Positions 1 to 7,760 of a stretch of 27,303 nucleotides of DNA are shown here, in pieces (the stretch's first letter is position 1; each line of letters opens with the position of its first letter). This DNA comes from JAFLCA01 sp041907145. GTDB lineage: Bacteria; Bdellovibrionota_C; UBA2361; JAFLCA01. The stretch lies in assembly GCA_041907145.1 (NCBI GenBank), contig JAYRHW010000160.1, positions 1 through 27,303 of the forward strand, read 5' to 3'. The translations under genes and the position numbers were made by a program. The notes under the pieces were generated by a model. That model was not told where the DNA came from, did not search any database, and worked only from the letters and a program-made list of their open reading frames with translations.

Positions 1-514
1 ACCCCTCTTCCGGATTACTGCGCAGAGCCTGCATCTGAAGCAGCAGCTTCAGCCCTCTCCTGGTTTTACGTGCGAAGCCGGATCGAACCAGCTCCCCCAA
101 AACGGCCGCCGGATGAATATTGGTAGTGACACTGGTCACAAGCTCATGAAACTCGCTTCCCGGGCCCTCGCAGGTGAGAATACGCGGCTTACCGCTGCGC
201 AGAGAGAACCGCTTATCATGCCGCCACTGCCCCATAACTCGCAGCACGATACTGCCGGTCTCTCCCGTTGGCAGTTCCCGTTCGCGTAAAATTTGCGTGA
301 CATCGGTGCGATGCACACCTGTGCGAACACTAATGCGGCTGGCATTCACGCGAGTACCAGCCTTGAGCATCTCTTCTTCGGCCAATTCAACGAAGTTTAT
401 CTTTATAGCAGCGATGAGGTCCCGCAGGCTGTGTGAGTGCCGCAGGCAGTAGCGCACGATCGGGCCCGTCAGCAGCTTCAAATAACGGCGCCGGGCAGCA
501 TCATCAATGATCAT
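1..514 (-). CDS. DUF6502 family protein (partial, C-terminus beyond window)
   Basis: An open frame on the minus strand starts at ATG 514 and runs off the left edge, giving 171 residues without a stop. An in-frame TAA six bases upstream fixes the start, although no Shine-Dalgarno is visible. The N-terminal part matches the layout I know for DUF6502: a helix with conserved Arg, His and Leu (VRYCLRHSHSLRDL, residues 21-34), then LAEEEM near residue 45, then a helix-turn-helix-like SRISVRTGVHRTDV around residues 57-70. The family is of unknown function; the helical segment suggests a DNA-binding or regulatory role, which is inference. It is divergent from the next gene at 970, with an AT-rich intergenic region between them. 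The family call is from memory of the motif order, not a search. Confidence 0.7.
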   Translation of the reverse strand, partial: MIIDDAARRRYLKLLTGPIVRYCLRHSHSLRDLIAAIKINFVELAEEEMLKAGTRVNASRISVRTGVHRTDVTQILRERELPTGETGSIVLRVMGQWRHDKRFSLRSGKPRILTCEGPGSEFHELVTSVTTNIHPAAVLGELVRSGFARKTRRGLKLLLQMQALRSNPEEG

Positions 515-969
515 GGGGGGTTAACCGCTGAATGCCAAGTTTTAGCACAATCGAAACCGGCAATTCAAAAATCCTCTAAAATGTGCTGCTTATGCTATCG
601 ACTGGCAAGCCAGAACTTATTACAGATTCCGCCAATTTTTAGTAAAATAAAGTTTAATCGATATCTATCAATAGGTTAGGCTCGAAAAATAACTCGAAAA
701 CTTCAAATAAAATATGCAAAAAGATGGCATATTAGGTAACATAGTCTCAGGTCCGATGCATATCTTGTAGTGAGTGCTGCGGATGAGGGTCGCGTAGTAA
801 AGCCGGAAGGCAAACTACCTACCCGTCCTGGATTGTAGCGCTCTGCGAAAGCAAGCACTGCTTGGTAGACTTTTTCGGGGGGAAGAGGCAGCCAACGCGA
901 GCTTACGCGGAGCACTAGAAGCCAGGGCCGCAAGGGAAAACCCAAGGTTGTAGTCATCTCGGTTTTATC
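515..969. other. Intergenic region, AT-rich promoter zone plus possible structured RNA
   Basis: There is no convincing gene here. Bases 560-740 are AT-rich and probably hold the divergent promoters. Two copies of CTCGAAAA start at 681 and 693, a 12-base period. From about 780 the composition changes and potential hairpins appear (listed separately). A minus-strand frame of 84 codons (703-957) crosses the region but has no recognisable domain. Confidence 0.5.
787..824 (+). other. Hairpin with GNRA tetraloop in intergenic DNA
   Basis: GGGT (787-790) can pair with ACCC (821-824), GTAG (794-797) with CTAC (815-818), and GCC with GGC around a GGAA tetraloop, with symmetric purine internal loops. 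A second short stem capped by a GAAA loop (TGC-GAAA-GCA) lies near 844-853. This is what a folded RNA or its leader could look like. I cannot assign it to a known RNA family: it lacks the conserved cores of SRP RNA, RNase P RNA, tmRNA or the c-di-GMP riboswitch. Confidence 0.3.
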
Positions 970-1506
970 ATGTGTAGGTTCTTTAAAGTATCTCTCCTCA
1001 TTTGCGCTGCCATCATCGCAGCAGCAATTCCATCACAATCAAACGCAGAGATCTCTTTCGTAACAGCAGCCGGAAGTCCAAGCCCCACTCCGGAGCCGCT
1101 TTACACTATAGCGCCGCCTACTCCAGAACCTCTCTATACTCTGGCACCGCTTCCTCCCCCTACATTGATTCCGCTGAGTTCCCCTTTCATCGCGACACCT
1201 GCAGTACTGCCGCTCTATCCGATTACCCCGCGTAGACGGATTGACGAAGTTAGAATGTGCAAATTGCTGCGACAACAGCTAGAGGAGCTCCGTTCTACGC
1301 GAGATGAAATCGCCAAACGTGTTTCCGCCATTCTCAAACTGATCCGCATGCTCAAAAGAGTACAGAGTCCGGATTGGGCCAAGGCACTAGCCGAGCAAAC
1401 GATAGCTCAGCTGCAAGACCAGCGAGCTCGGTTGATGACTGAGTGGGGCGCTCTGGTAGTGGAGATTGATGGTTTAAAGCGAACCATGAAGGATATGAAA
1501 TGCTAA
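970..1506 (+). CDS. Exported Pro-rich/coiled-coil protein of unknown function
   Basis: Not recognised as a known family. The 178-residue product has a Sec signal peptide (hydrophobic core about 8-22, likely cleavage near SNA-EI at 26-27). A Pro-rich segment (about 37-88) follows and contains an exact-length tandem repeat PTPEPLYT-x-AP at 39-49 and 50-60. A charged helical region at 91-175, rich in Leu, Arg and Glu at heptad-like spacing, looks like a coiled coil. Cysteines flank the helical part (C97 and the last residue C178). The ATG start has no clear Shine-Dalgarno. The next gene starts 31 bases after the stop in the same direction, so the two are probably co-transcribed. The Pro-rich stretch may span peptidoglycan or act as a spacer; that is inference. 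Confidence 0.7.
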   Translation: MCRFFKVSLLICAAIIAAAIPSQSNAEISFVTAAGSPSPTPEPLYTIAPPTPEPLYTLAPLPPPTLIPLSSPFIATPAVLPLYPITPRRRIDEVRMCKLLRQQLEELRSTRDEIAKRVSAILKLIRMLKRVQSPDWAKALAEQTIAQLQDQRARLMTEWGALVVEIDGLKRTMKDMKC

Positions 1507-1537
1507 TTGCTAATGGCGAAAATAATTAGGAGACACC

Positions 1538-1864
1538 ATGCGACAGCAAAATAGACTTCCTCGTTACCGAATAATCATAACATTTGTCCTTTTCGGGGCA
1601 CTCGGCGCCTGTCCGGCCGCCTTCGCAACACCGGAAAAATTTGACTGCAGCGCTGGAGCCATGGCGCTCGATGACTGTCACAGTTTGTGTCTAAAACACA
1701 ACCGCTACGCAGATGTGTACGACTTCGGCGACTGCGCTCATGTGAGGTCAGCCACCTGTGACGTCCTAGAGGAAATTATCAGCAAGATGCGCCGAACGCT
1801 GGTCGCAAATCACTGCGACCTTTCAGTGTTCGAGAAACAGATTTTTGATGTCGTGCTCGACTAG
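1538..1864 (+). CDS. Small secreted cysteine-rich protein of unknown function
   Basis: A 108-residue product preceded by a good Shine-Dalgarno (AGGAG about 6 bases before the ATG). It has a long N-terminal hydrophobic segment (12-30). LGAC at 22-25 could serve as a lipobox, but AFA-T at 28-31 is an equally plausible signal peptidase I site. The mature part has six cysteines (C37, C47, C51, C66, C74, C93), an even number that suggests three disulfides in an oxidising compartment. The C-terminal third (75-108) is predicted by eye to be helical. It lies 31 bases downstream of the other exported protein, so probably the same transcript. No family recognised; not a known toxin or enzyme motif. Confidence 0.7.
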   Translation: MRQQNRLPRYRIIITFVLFGALGACPAAFATPEKFDCSAGAMALDDCHSLCLKHNRYADVYDFGDCAHVRSATCDVLEEIISKMRRTLVANHCDLSVFEKQIFDVVLD

Positions 1865-2268
1865 AGACACCATCAGCAGCGAAGAACTTCGCGCCAGGGA
1901 TTTGGCAGAGAAATATTTTGTAGACGCTTCGACGCACTTCGCGAAGCGCAGTGAGAGTGTGTACACAGAGAGTCATTCGTTATGTTGAGAATGTACAGTT
2001 CCAAAAATAGAGCTCAGCCGCTGACAATGGTGGCATTGATATTGCTCATTGAAACAGATTCAGTGGTAGACGCAAGGCAAGAGAGTCGCTGGCAGATCTT
2101 GAACTCAAACATCAAGACCTCCGCGATAATCCCAACCAACAACCTCGCATGTCGGCGGCTCGCTTGCGGCGCTTATCACTGAAACAACGCCGGCCCGTTC
2201 CTCCTCAACCCATCCCAACAACGCAGGGAACGGGCCGGCACTCTTTCCAGTGAGGATCGCTACACGAA
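1865..2268. other. Intergenic region without a convincing gene
   Basis: About 400 bases separate the cysteine-rich protein from the beta-helix gene. A 66-codon plus-strand frame (1982-2182) lacks a Shine-Dalgarno and any recognisable domain, so I leave it out. The stretch holds a short self-complementary TTCGCGAA near 1939 and a strong long-range inverted repeat at 2189-2239. Confidence 0.5.
2189..2239. repeat. Perfect 13-bp inverted repeat upstream of the beta-helix gene
   Basis: GCCGGCCCGTTCC at 2189-2201 is exactly complementary to 2227-2239, with a 25-base pyrimidine/adenine-rich loop. The stem is very GC-rich. No T-tract follows (the next bases are ACTCTTTCC), so it is not a textbook intrinsic terminator. 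It ends only about 12 bases before the Shine-Dalgarno GAGGA (2252-2256) of the next gene, so it could stabilise or regulate that mRNA leader. Confidence 0.6.
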
Positions 2269-5115
2269 ATGAAACACCCCCTTCCTCTTCGATATTCGCG
2301 CGCTACGCCATTTTTTCTGGCCCTCCTTCTGGCATTGACTTCGGCGTCAGCGACAGCTCCACACGAATCATCCTCATGTAAGCCGCTGCGAGTCAAAATT
2401 GCAAAACTGCAAATCAACCTTAGAAATCGCGCGCAATCCTTGCTCAATCGAGCATCGAGAGAAAATCAGCTCGGGCAACTCGAATCTGCCATCACGGGAT
2501 TGGGGGCCCGCATAGCGAGGTTAGAGGCAAGGCTGCGTGAGCGAAGCTGCTCGGGGTACCGAAGGGCTGCAAACGGCGCCGGAGCACTAATCACCGCCAA
2601 TAATCTGATACTTAATCCGGGTTTCGAAGAGTCGGGCAGCTGGCGCGGGTTCACCGCTGGAGAGGCAGTTAGAACCTCTGCCAAAGCGTTCTCCGGCACC
2701 TACTCCCTTGCCATGAGGCCGAATAGGCGCAAAGCGCGCATTGTATTTCAAGACTTCGGGATTCTTGCGAGCGGAAATCTCGAGGCGAAGGTGCATATCT
2801 CTGCACCGCAGTCACTCATCAAACAAGCCGGCATTTGGTGGTTTAAGGGTTCCTCCCCCAAGAGCTCCTTCAACCTAAGCGACCTACGCCGCATCGATAT
2901 CCTGCCTCCAAGTACTGAAGCGCCGATACAGGGCTGGACAAAGTTTCTGGGAGCAATCCCAAATTCGCCCGGGAATCGCGGCCGTATTGTTTTTGTACTA
3001 CCGGCAAGCACGAGCACGCAGTCGGCATACTTTGACGATGCAGAGGTGCTCCACGCCGGATCCCCGCCCTCTCCTGCACCTGAACCGGCGAGTCCTACAG
3101 CATCGCCTACCAGCAGTCCTACCGACGCGCCGACACTTACCCCGACGACAACACCAACGAGAACTCCCACCATTACTCCGACTATAACGCTCACTCCCAC
3201 TGCAACCGTGACGGCGACAAAAACTGCCACTCCAACCGTAACCGGCACAGCCACCATAACGTCGACCCCAACCGCTACCCCAACCAGAACTTCCACGCCC
3301 ACTGCAACGCCGACAAGAACTTTGACTCCAACTCCGAGCGGGACTCCCACGCCGACGCCAACCAGCACTCCTACAAGAACGCCTACTCCAACAGCTACAG
3401 CGACGAGGACCCCCACGCCGACATCAACTGCGACGAAGACCGCCACTCCCACAAGCACCGCAACGTCAACGAGCACTTCGACACCCACGGTCACTAGCAC
3501 CCCAACTGCCACCCCAACAGCCGGTACCGTAACTCCGATTCCTAGCAGCTACCCGGGAATGCCGGGTCCTTCATTCGTAGGGGACGGCGTAGTCCAAGCT
3601 ATTAACCCGCTGACTTACGTAGCCCCTGCATTCAATGCCAACAATACCGGTCACTATTTTGTCGATAACTCGGTAACTTGCAGTAATTCGAGTAATAGCG
3701 GCAGAGGTTCGCCTTCGCTTCCGCGCTGCACACCGCCGAACTTCACCAGTAGCGGAGCACGGTTGATAGTATTTGGAGGAGGCAGCTACTCGATTTCAAG
3801 CTATCAAAATCTGCCCGGCGGTCAGCCGCATGCGCCGACCGTAATCCGCGGCCTTGATAGCGCGCATAAGCCTCTCTTCACCACCGATCATCTCGGCAAC
3901 GACACTGCTGTCTTTAACCTGGTGCTGGAGAATATACACTTGAACTGTGCGGGAGGAGCCGGCCTACGAATCAAGAACAGCCGCAATCTCGCGCTGCGAG
4001 GCATGGAAATCGAAAACTGTAATGTACCGGTTCTTGTGTTGGATAGTGATCACGTGCTCATCGCCAATTCGCTGATACACGACAGTGTCAGAGACGGGCG
4101 CCTATGGAACGATCCGGATCCGAATTTCGATCCGGATTCCAACGGCATTCATGTCGCCAGCAACAACTCCTTTGTCTGGGTCATGAACAACGAACTGCAT
4201 CATATCGCCGGCAATGGGGTGTATTTTGGCGGGCAAGGTAGCGGCACCTGTGCGGCAAATGAAGATGTGCATCATATCTATGTCATTGACAACAATGTCC
4301 ACGATGTTCGGCAGGTCGGCATCGGCTTCAAGCGCGTCACCGACGTCTTTGTGATCAGAAACTATGTGCACGATATCGTGAATCCCATCAGAATTCAGGA
4401 GGACGGGCCGGGAATTCTCTATCAGTATGCTCCGGAACGGGTATGGATACTATTCAATCACATAGAGAGGACCGACGGTGGAATTCAAGTCGAGTCAGAC
4501 AGCTGCTCGCCTAACAACGGACAGCATGGGCATATCATCGGAAATCTCATCCACAACATTCACTCACTAGGATTCGATCCTGCGAATACCAACAACCATT
4601 CCGGGATCACGCTCCGCGGGCACACCGACATTCATGTCGTAAATAACACCATCTATGACGTTGATACCGGCATCAGCCTGAATGATGTCAATGATCGCTA
4701 TATTGCCAACAATATCATCGATCAAATTGGCAGTGGTTATCACATTCACTTCCAATACGATGGTACAAACACCAAGGTTTTCAATAATTTTTTCGGAGGA
4801 GGCATAAAGCTCAAGTCAGGAAGCAACACCTCGACCAGCAATCCAAACTTCTTCAACAATCTAAGCATTGGGTTCCTCAGCTCGGGAAACAGAAGCGGGT
4901 CCCCGGGATTTACGAATCCAGCGGCCCATGACTTCACTCTAGCCGCCGGCAGCCAGGCTGTAGACAGCGGCATACTCGCTCCAGCCTACGAGCGGTTCAT
5001 TTCCGGCGGCGATTTAGCAGGCTTTTCCGGCTATGGCTATGACATCAAGCTGGATTTTCAGGGTCATGCGCGCCCCAATGGCGCAGGCTGGGACATGGGT
5101 GCTTACGAACGCTGA
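2269..5115 (+). CDS. Exported right-handed beta-helix protein with coiled coil, CBM-like domain and Thr/Pro linker
   Basis: The product has 948 residues in clear modules. A Sec signal peptide covers 1-30. A Leu/Arg/Glu-rich helical segment at about 38-92 looks like a coiled coil. A carbohydrate-binding-like beta-sandwich follows (about 112-262), beginning with LILNPGFEESGSW and ending SAYFDDAEVL, both typical of CBM-type modules. A low-complexity Thr/Pro/Ala linker occupies about 264-426. A parallel beta-helix fills about 435-948, with recurring N-N-x-[IV]-x-[DN] rungs (for example IDNNVHDV, VVNNTIYDV, IANNIIDQI). The C-terminus WDMGAYER is the DIGAYE-type ending common in surface polysaccharide-active beta-helix proteins. 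A polysaccharide lyase or adhesin role is plausible, but no catalytic residues can be assigned. The gene ends in a 13-base convergent overlap with the lipase gene. Shine-Dalgarno GAGGA lies 12 bases before the ATG. Confidence 0.85.
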   Translation: MKHPLPLRYSRATPFFLALLLALTSASATAPHESSSCKPLRVKIAKLQINLRNRAQSLLNRASRENQLGQLESAITGLGARIARLEARLRERSCSGYRRAANGAGALITANNLILNPGFEESGSWRGFTAGEAVRTSAKAFSGTYSLAMRPNRRKARIVFQDFGILASGNLEAKVHISAPQSLIKQAGIWWFKGSSPKSSFNLSDLRRIDILPPSTEAPIQGWTKFLGAIPNSPGNRGRIVFVLPASTSTQSAYFDDAEVLHAGSPPSPAPEPASPTASPTSSPTDAPTLTPTTTPTRTPTITPTITLTPTATVTATKTATPTVTGTATITSTPTATPTRTSTPTATPTRTLTPTPSGTPTPTPTSTPTRTPTPTATATRTPTPTSTATKTATPTSTATSTSTSTPTVTSTPTATPTAGTVTPIPSSYPGMPGPSFVGDGVVQAINPLTYVAPAFNANNTGHYFVDNSVTCSNSSNSGRGSPSLPRCTPPNFTSSGARLIVFGGGSYSISSYQNLPGGQPHAPTVIRGLDSAHKPLFTTDHLGNDTAVFNLVLENIHLNCAGGAGLRIKNSRNLALRGMEIENCNVPVLVLDSDHVLIANSLIHDSVRDGRLWNDPDPNFDPDSNGIHVASNNSFVWVMNNELHHIAGNGVYFGGQGSGTCAANEDVHHIYVIDNNVHDVRQVGIGFKRVTDVFVIRNYVHDIVNPIRIQEDGPGILYQYAPERVWILFNHIERTDGGIQVESDSCSPNNGQHGHIIGNLIHNIHSLGFDPANTNNHSGITLRGHTDIHVVNNTIYDVDTGISLNDVNDRYIANNIIDQIGSGYHIHFQYDGTNTKVFNNFFGGGIKLKSGSNTSTSNPNFFNNLSIGFLSSGNRSGSPGFTNPAAHDFTLAAGSQAVDSGILAPAYERFISGGDLAGFSGYGYDIKLDFQGHARPNGAGWDMGAYER
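3058..3546 (+). repeat. Low-complexity DNA encoding the Thr/Pro linker
   Basis: About 490 bases of degenerate ACN/CCN codons encode roughly 160 residues of TPTATPTRT-like sequence. The repeat unit is irregular, so this looks like an expanding linker rather than an exact tandem array. It also opens a long Val/Gly-rich antisense frame, which is an artefact of ACN codons read backwards. Confidence 0.85.
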
Positions 5116-5750
5116 AAGCATCCCCGTTCGACGAAGTGCAGGACCTGGCGCATGACTGCCGGCTGATACATTAAAAAAGAATGCAAACCACCTACGACGA
5201 GATGATCCTTCATCCCAGGAAGCTTAGTCTCTTCAACCGAGACGATGGCGTCATTATCTCCGCCAATATGCGGAGAGAATCCTCGTTCGCCCCCCTTCCC
5301 CCCGGCAATGATGCCGATTTCCAATTTGTCGGTAGCAGGCTCAATAGCAAGCGCGCTTACCTCGAGTAACGCGGGACCCAAGAGCGATCGAATGAGCCCA
5401 ACCTTAGAAACTCTCCTGGCTGTTTCGGAGCCCTGATTCGGCGGGCCCAGCATAACGGCCCGTTGAAGCTGAAAGTTACCGTGATGCAAGGTGGCAAAGC
5501 GCCGCACCACTATGCTGCCCAAAGAATGCGTGACGAAAGAGATAGGTTTGTCGGCAAGGCCCTCTCGAGTAAGCCGGTCCGCAAGGTGAGTCACCTGCGT
5601 ATCTATCGGCAGATGCCGGGAGCGATAACCGAAGTTCGTAACGTCGTATCCGGAACTCCTCAAATAACGCGCCAACACGGCCATAGACCAGTAGGTGCGG
5701 CCTAGCCCGTGTAAGAGCACTATATGCGGTCGCTGCTGAGAGGAGTTCAC
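5103..5750 (-). CDS. Alpha/beta hydrolase, lipase/esterase-like (COG1075-type)
   Basis: A 215-residue alpha/beta hydrolase without a signal peptide. The oxyanion-side motif HGLGRT is at 14-19 and the nucleophile elbow THSLGS is at 74-79, with Ser76 as the likely nucleophile. LGPPNQGSE at 101-109 is a stretch typical of lipase/PGAP1-like hydrolases. The acid is probably Asp165 or Asp167 (GDNDAIV) and the catalytic base His190 (GGLHSFLM). The length is short but complete for this group. It is the last gene of the long minus-strand run, starting 6 bases after the stop of the Tat-exported phosphodiesterase. Its stop overlaps the stop of the convergent beta-helix gene by 13 bases. The substrate is unknown; an ester-linked lipid is a reasonable guess from the family. 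Confidence 0.85.
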   Translation of the reverse strand: MNSSQQRPHIVLLHGLGRTYWSMAVLARYLRSSGYDVTNFGYRSRHLPIDTQVTHLADRLTREGLADKPISFVTHSLGSIVVRRFATLHHGNFQLQRAVMLGPPNQGSETARRVSKVGLIRSLLGPALLEVSALAIEPATDKLEIGIIAGGKGGERGFSPHIGGDNDAIVSVEETKLPGMKDHLVVGGLHSFLMYQPAVMRQVLHFVERGCFQRS

Positions 5751-5756
5751 CTGTTA

Positions 5757-7760
5757 TCAAACTCTCTTTATAAGGTTCATGCCGTGCATCTCAGGGGGCT
5801 TAGCGATTGCGAAGGATGAAAGAATTGTCGAAGCAATGTCCCAGATGGCAGGCGAATCCGTTGCGCAGGGCCTATTCATCAAGAACATGCCGGGAACGAC
5901 ATTGTTATCGATACAGTGATCTGCCGACCATTTATCAGTGCGATCACCGACGATTTCGCGCTTGAATTTTCCGAGAGCCGCCTCGTCCGAGACTCGATAC
6001 CCTGCGTCATATCCTACGAGGATGTCCGGCGCGAGCTGCATGAACGGGCCTGAATAAATTTCTGCCGAATCATACGCCGCGGATATGACGCGCGCACCCG
6101 TTTTGGGGTCCCGTACGGTGAGCAGGCGATTTATGATGTCGGACTTGAGCGCCTGTGCTTCGGCTTCGGATACCCAGCCGTTCTTGTCCCGCCCGCGCAA
6201 ATTCAAATAGAGGCCATTGAACCCGATGGGGTACGCTTTTGTCTTTCCCCAGTCAACGTAATCAAAGAACTGCGAATCCTCCATACGTGCCGGGTCGGTC
6301 AGGGTCATGAATCCCTGCTCCACGAGCCAGGTACTCAATTGAAATTCTCTATAGAATTTAGAGAATCCGTGATCGGATAAGGCGATAAGCACGGTACGAT
6401 TGTCGACAAATCGCTGCGCCACGCCGAGCGCTTCATCCATGCGCTGATACAAATAACGAATAGCACCCTTTATTTCGGGACTCGCATGCGGATCATAGAG
6501 TGGATGATGTACGTCCATTGCTCGCATCAACATGTGGCTGCACTGGTCGATTGACGAGAAGTAGAAGAAGAACACCCCCTCCTCAAAGCGCTTGAGCCCG
6601 TATTCCATGGCGCGCATGCTTTCTTCAAGTACAAGCTTGGCTTGAGAAAAGAACTCCTCGTCTTCGAGCACTTTTAGTGACAGTGCCTTGGTGTCAGCGG
6701 GAAGACCCTGGGTATAGAAGCGCCCAACCGCCTGGGCCATCTCCTCACTAAAGCCGGCCGGCGATGCGATTGGCAACGCAGGCTCGAGCGGATCGACGTT
6801 GATGGGGCTGCAATATACCTGCAGCTTCGGATGCACGTTCTTAACAAAAAACCGCACCATGCCGGCGGCGCTTACCAAGTGCGGGATATAGGCGAAACGC
6901 AGCGGAACCCAATCTGACCACTCTCCCTGCTTAAGCAGCAATGTATGTCCCTGAATCTCGATTTTCAGCAACGGCTCCTGAGGATCCCGCGTGAACGTGA
7001 CGGGAATGGTGGTGACCTCGCCTTCACGACGGAAGCTATTTTTGGGTCCGTCAATCTTGGACTCTGCGCGATGCTCGCTCATCTTGAGGCGCTCGACTCG
7101 CCCCCCGGAGAAGGTATCGGCATTCGGCACAAAAGCCTCGGAATAATAGGTAAATGTACCATAACTACCCAGCAGGTCCGGGGTGCCCATCCCGCTCACG
7201 GCCCTTGTCGGTGATTCTTGCACCGGAAAATTCGAGGGGATTTGATACACAACGGAGGGAATGTCCCGCTCGTCGAGGTAACTCCAAAATGGCCTTCCCC
7301 GGCGCATGAGATCGATCTTTCCAGAAGTGAGCGGGAGCGACCAAGCGCCTACATCCAGGCGATGGTTCGAATCATGGCTGCGGCTCGTTGAAAGATACGG
7401 AAGGAGCGCGGCGGGATCACGATGAATGAAATCAAAAATGCCGTGCCCGCCCGGATTCGTGCCGGTTATGAAGCTCGCCCAGGCAACCGGGCTCTGAGCC
7501 GGCATCGTCGTGCGCAGAGGGCCAAAATGGGAGTTCTGCAAAGCTCTTGCAAAATTGGGCATGAGGCCCTCGGCAATGAATTGCCGCACCAGTCCCGGAT
7601 CCATGCCGTCCATGCCCAGTATGATGAAGCGCTCGGAACCCTTGCCAAGGCGCAGGGACGGGGCCCGTTGGCGAAATGTCGAGGGAGCAATACCAGAAAA
7701 TGCTAGGGCAGAAGCGGCCGATGACGTTTGTAGAAACTGTCGCCGGCTAAGCCTTTTCAT
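5757..7760 (-). CDS. Tat-exported type I phosphodiesterase/alkaline-phosphatase-superfamily protein
   Basis: A 667-residue metal-dependent phosphohydrolase or phosphotransferase. The N-terminus carries a twin-arginine signal (S-RRQFLQ at 5-11, then an Ala-rich core), so it is probably exported folded with its metals. Asp51 in ILGMDGMDP is the expected first metal ligand. Ser90 in AQSPVAWASFITG sits where the family nucleophile is expected, followed by GTNPGGHGIFDF. Further metal-binding motifs are SSIDQCSH, LSDHGF and SADHCID. It is a clear paralogue of the 695-residue protein three genes upstream, sharing the same motif order and the RDPKTGARV/KDPQDGAQA and PD[IL][LV]VGYxxGYRVS segments. Its ATG overlaps the upstream sulfatase-like stop as ATGA, suggesting translational coupling. 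GAGGGA lies about 9 bases before the start. The substrate cannot be read from sequence. Confidence 0.88.
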   Translation of the reverse strand: MKRLSRRQFLQTSSAASALAFSGIAPSTFRQRAPSLRLGKGSERFIILGMDGMDPGLVRQFIAEGLMPNFARALQNSHFGPLRTTMPAQSPVAWASFITGTNPGGHGIFDFIHRDPAALLPYLSTSRSHDSNHRLDVGAWSLPLTSGKIDLMRRGRPFWSYLDERDIPSVVYQIPSNFPVQESPTRAVSGMGTPDLLGSYGTFTYYSEAFVPNADTFSGGRVERLKMSEHRAESKIDGPKNSFRREGEVTTIPVTFTRDPQEPLLKIEIQGHTLLLKQGEWSDWVPLRFAYIPHLVSAAGMVRFFVKNVHPKLQVYCSPINVDPLEPALPIASPAGFSEEMAQAVGRFYTQGLPADTKALSLKVLEDEEFFSQAKLVLEESMRAMEYGLKRFEEGVFFFYFSSIDQCSHMLMRAMDVHHPLYDPHASPEIKGAIRYLYQRMDEALGVAQRFVDNRTVLIALSDHGFSKFYREFQLSTWLVEQGFMTLTDPARMEDSQFFDYVDWGKTKAYPIGFNGLYLNLRGRDKNGWVSEAEAQALKSDIINRLLTVRDPKTGARVISAAYDSAEIYSGPFMQLAPDILVGYDAGYRVSDEAALGKFKREIVGDRTDKWSADHCIDNNVVPGMFLMNRPCATDSPAIWDIASTILSSFAIAKPPEMHGMNLIKRV

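Noticed and set aside
780..830. SRP RNA, RNase P RNA or c-di-GMP riboswitch in the hairpin region
   Set aside because: CCGGAAGG and GGCAAAC recall pieces of these RNAs, but the remaining conserved positions are absent.
703..957. Minus-strand 84-codon frame in the left intergenic region
   Set aside because: No Shine-Dalgarno, no recognisable domain, and it overlaps the potential hairpins and the promoter zone.
1982..2182. Plus-strand 66-codon frame
   Set aside because: No ribosome-binding site, no signal peptide or domain, and composition unlike the neighbouring exported genes.
2748..3512. Minus-strand 254-codon frame rich in Val and Gly
   Set aside because: It is the antisense of the Thr/Pro linker; ACN and CCN codons read backwards give Val/Gly without stops. 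No start signal or domain.
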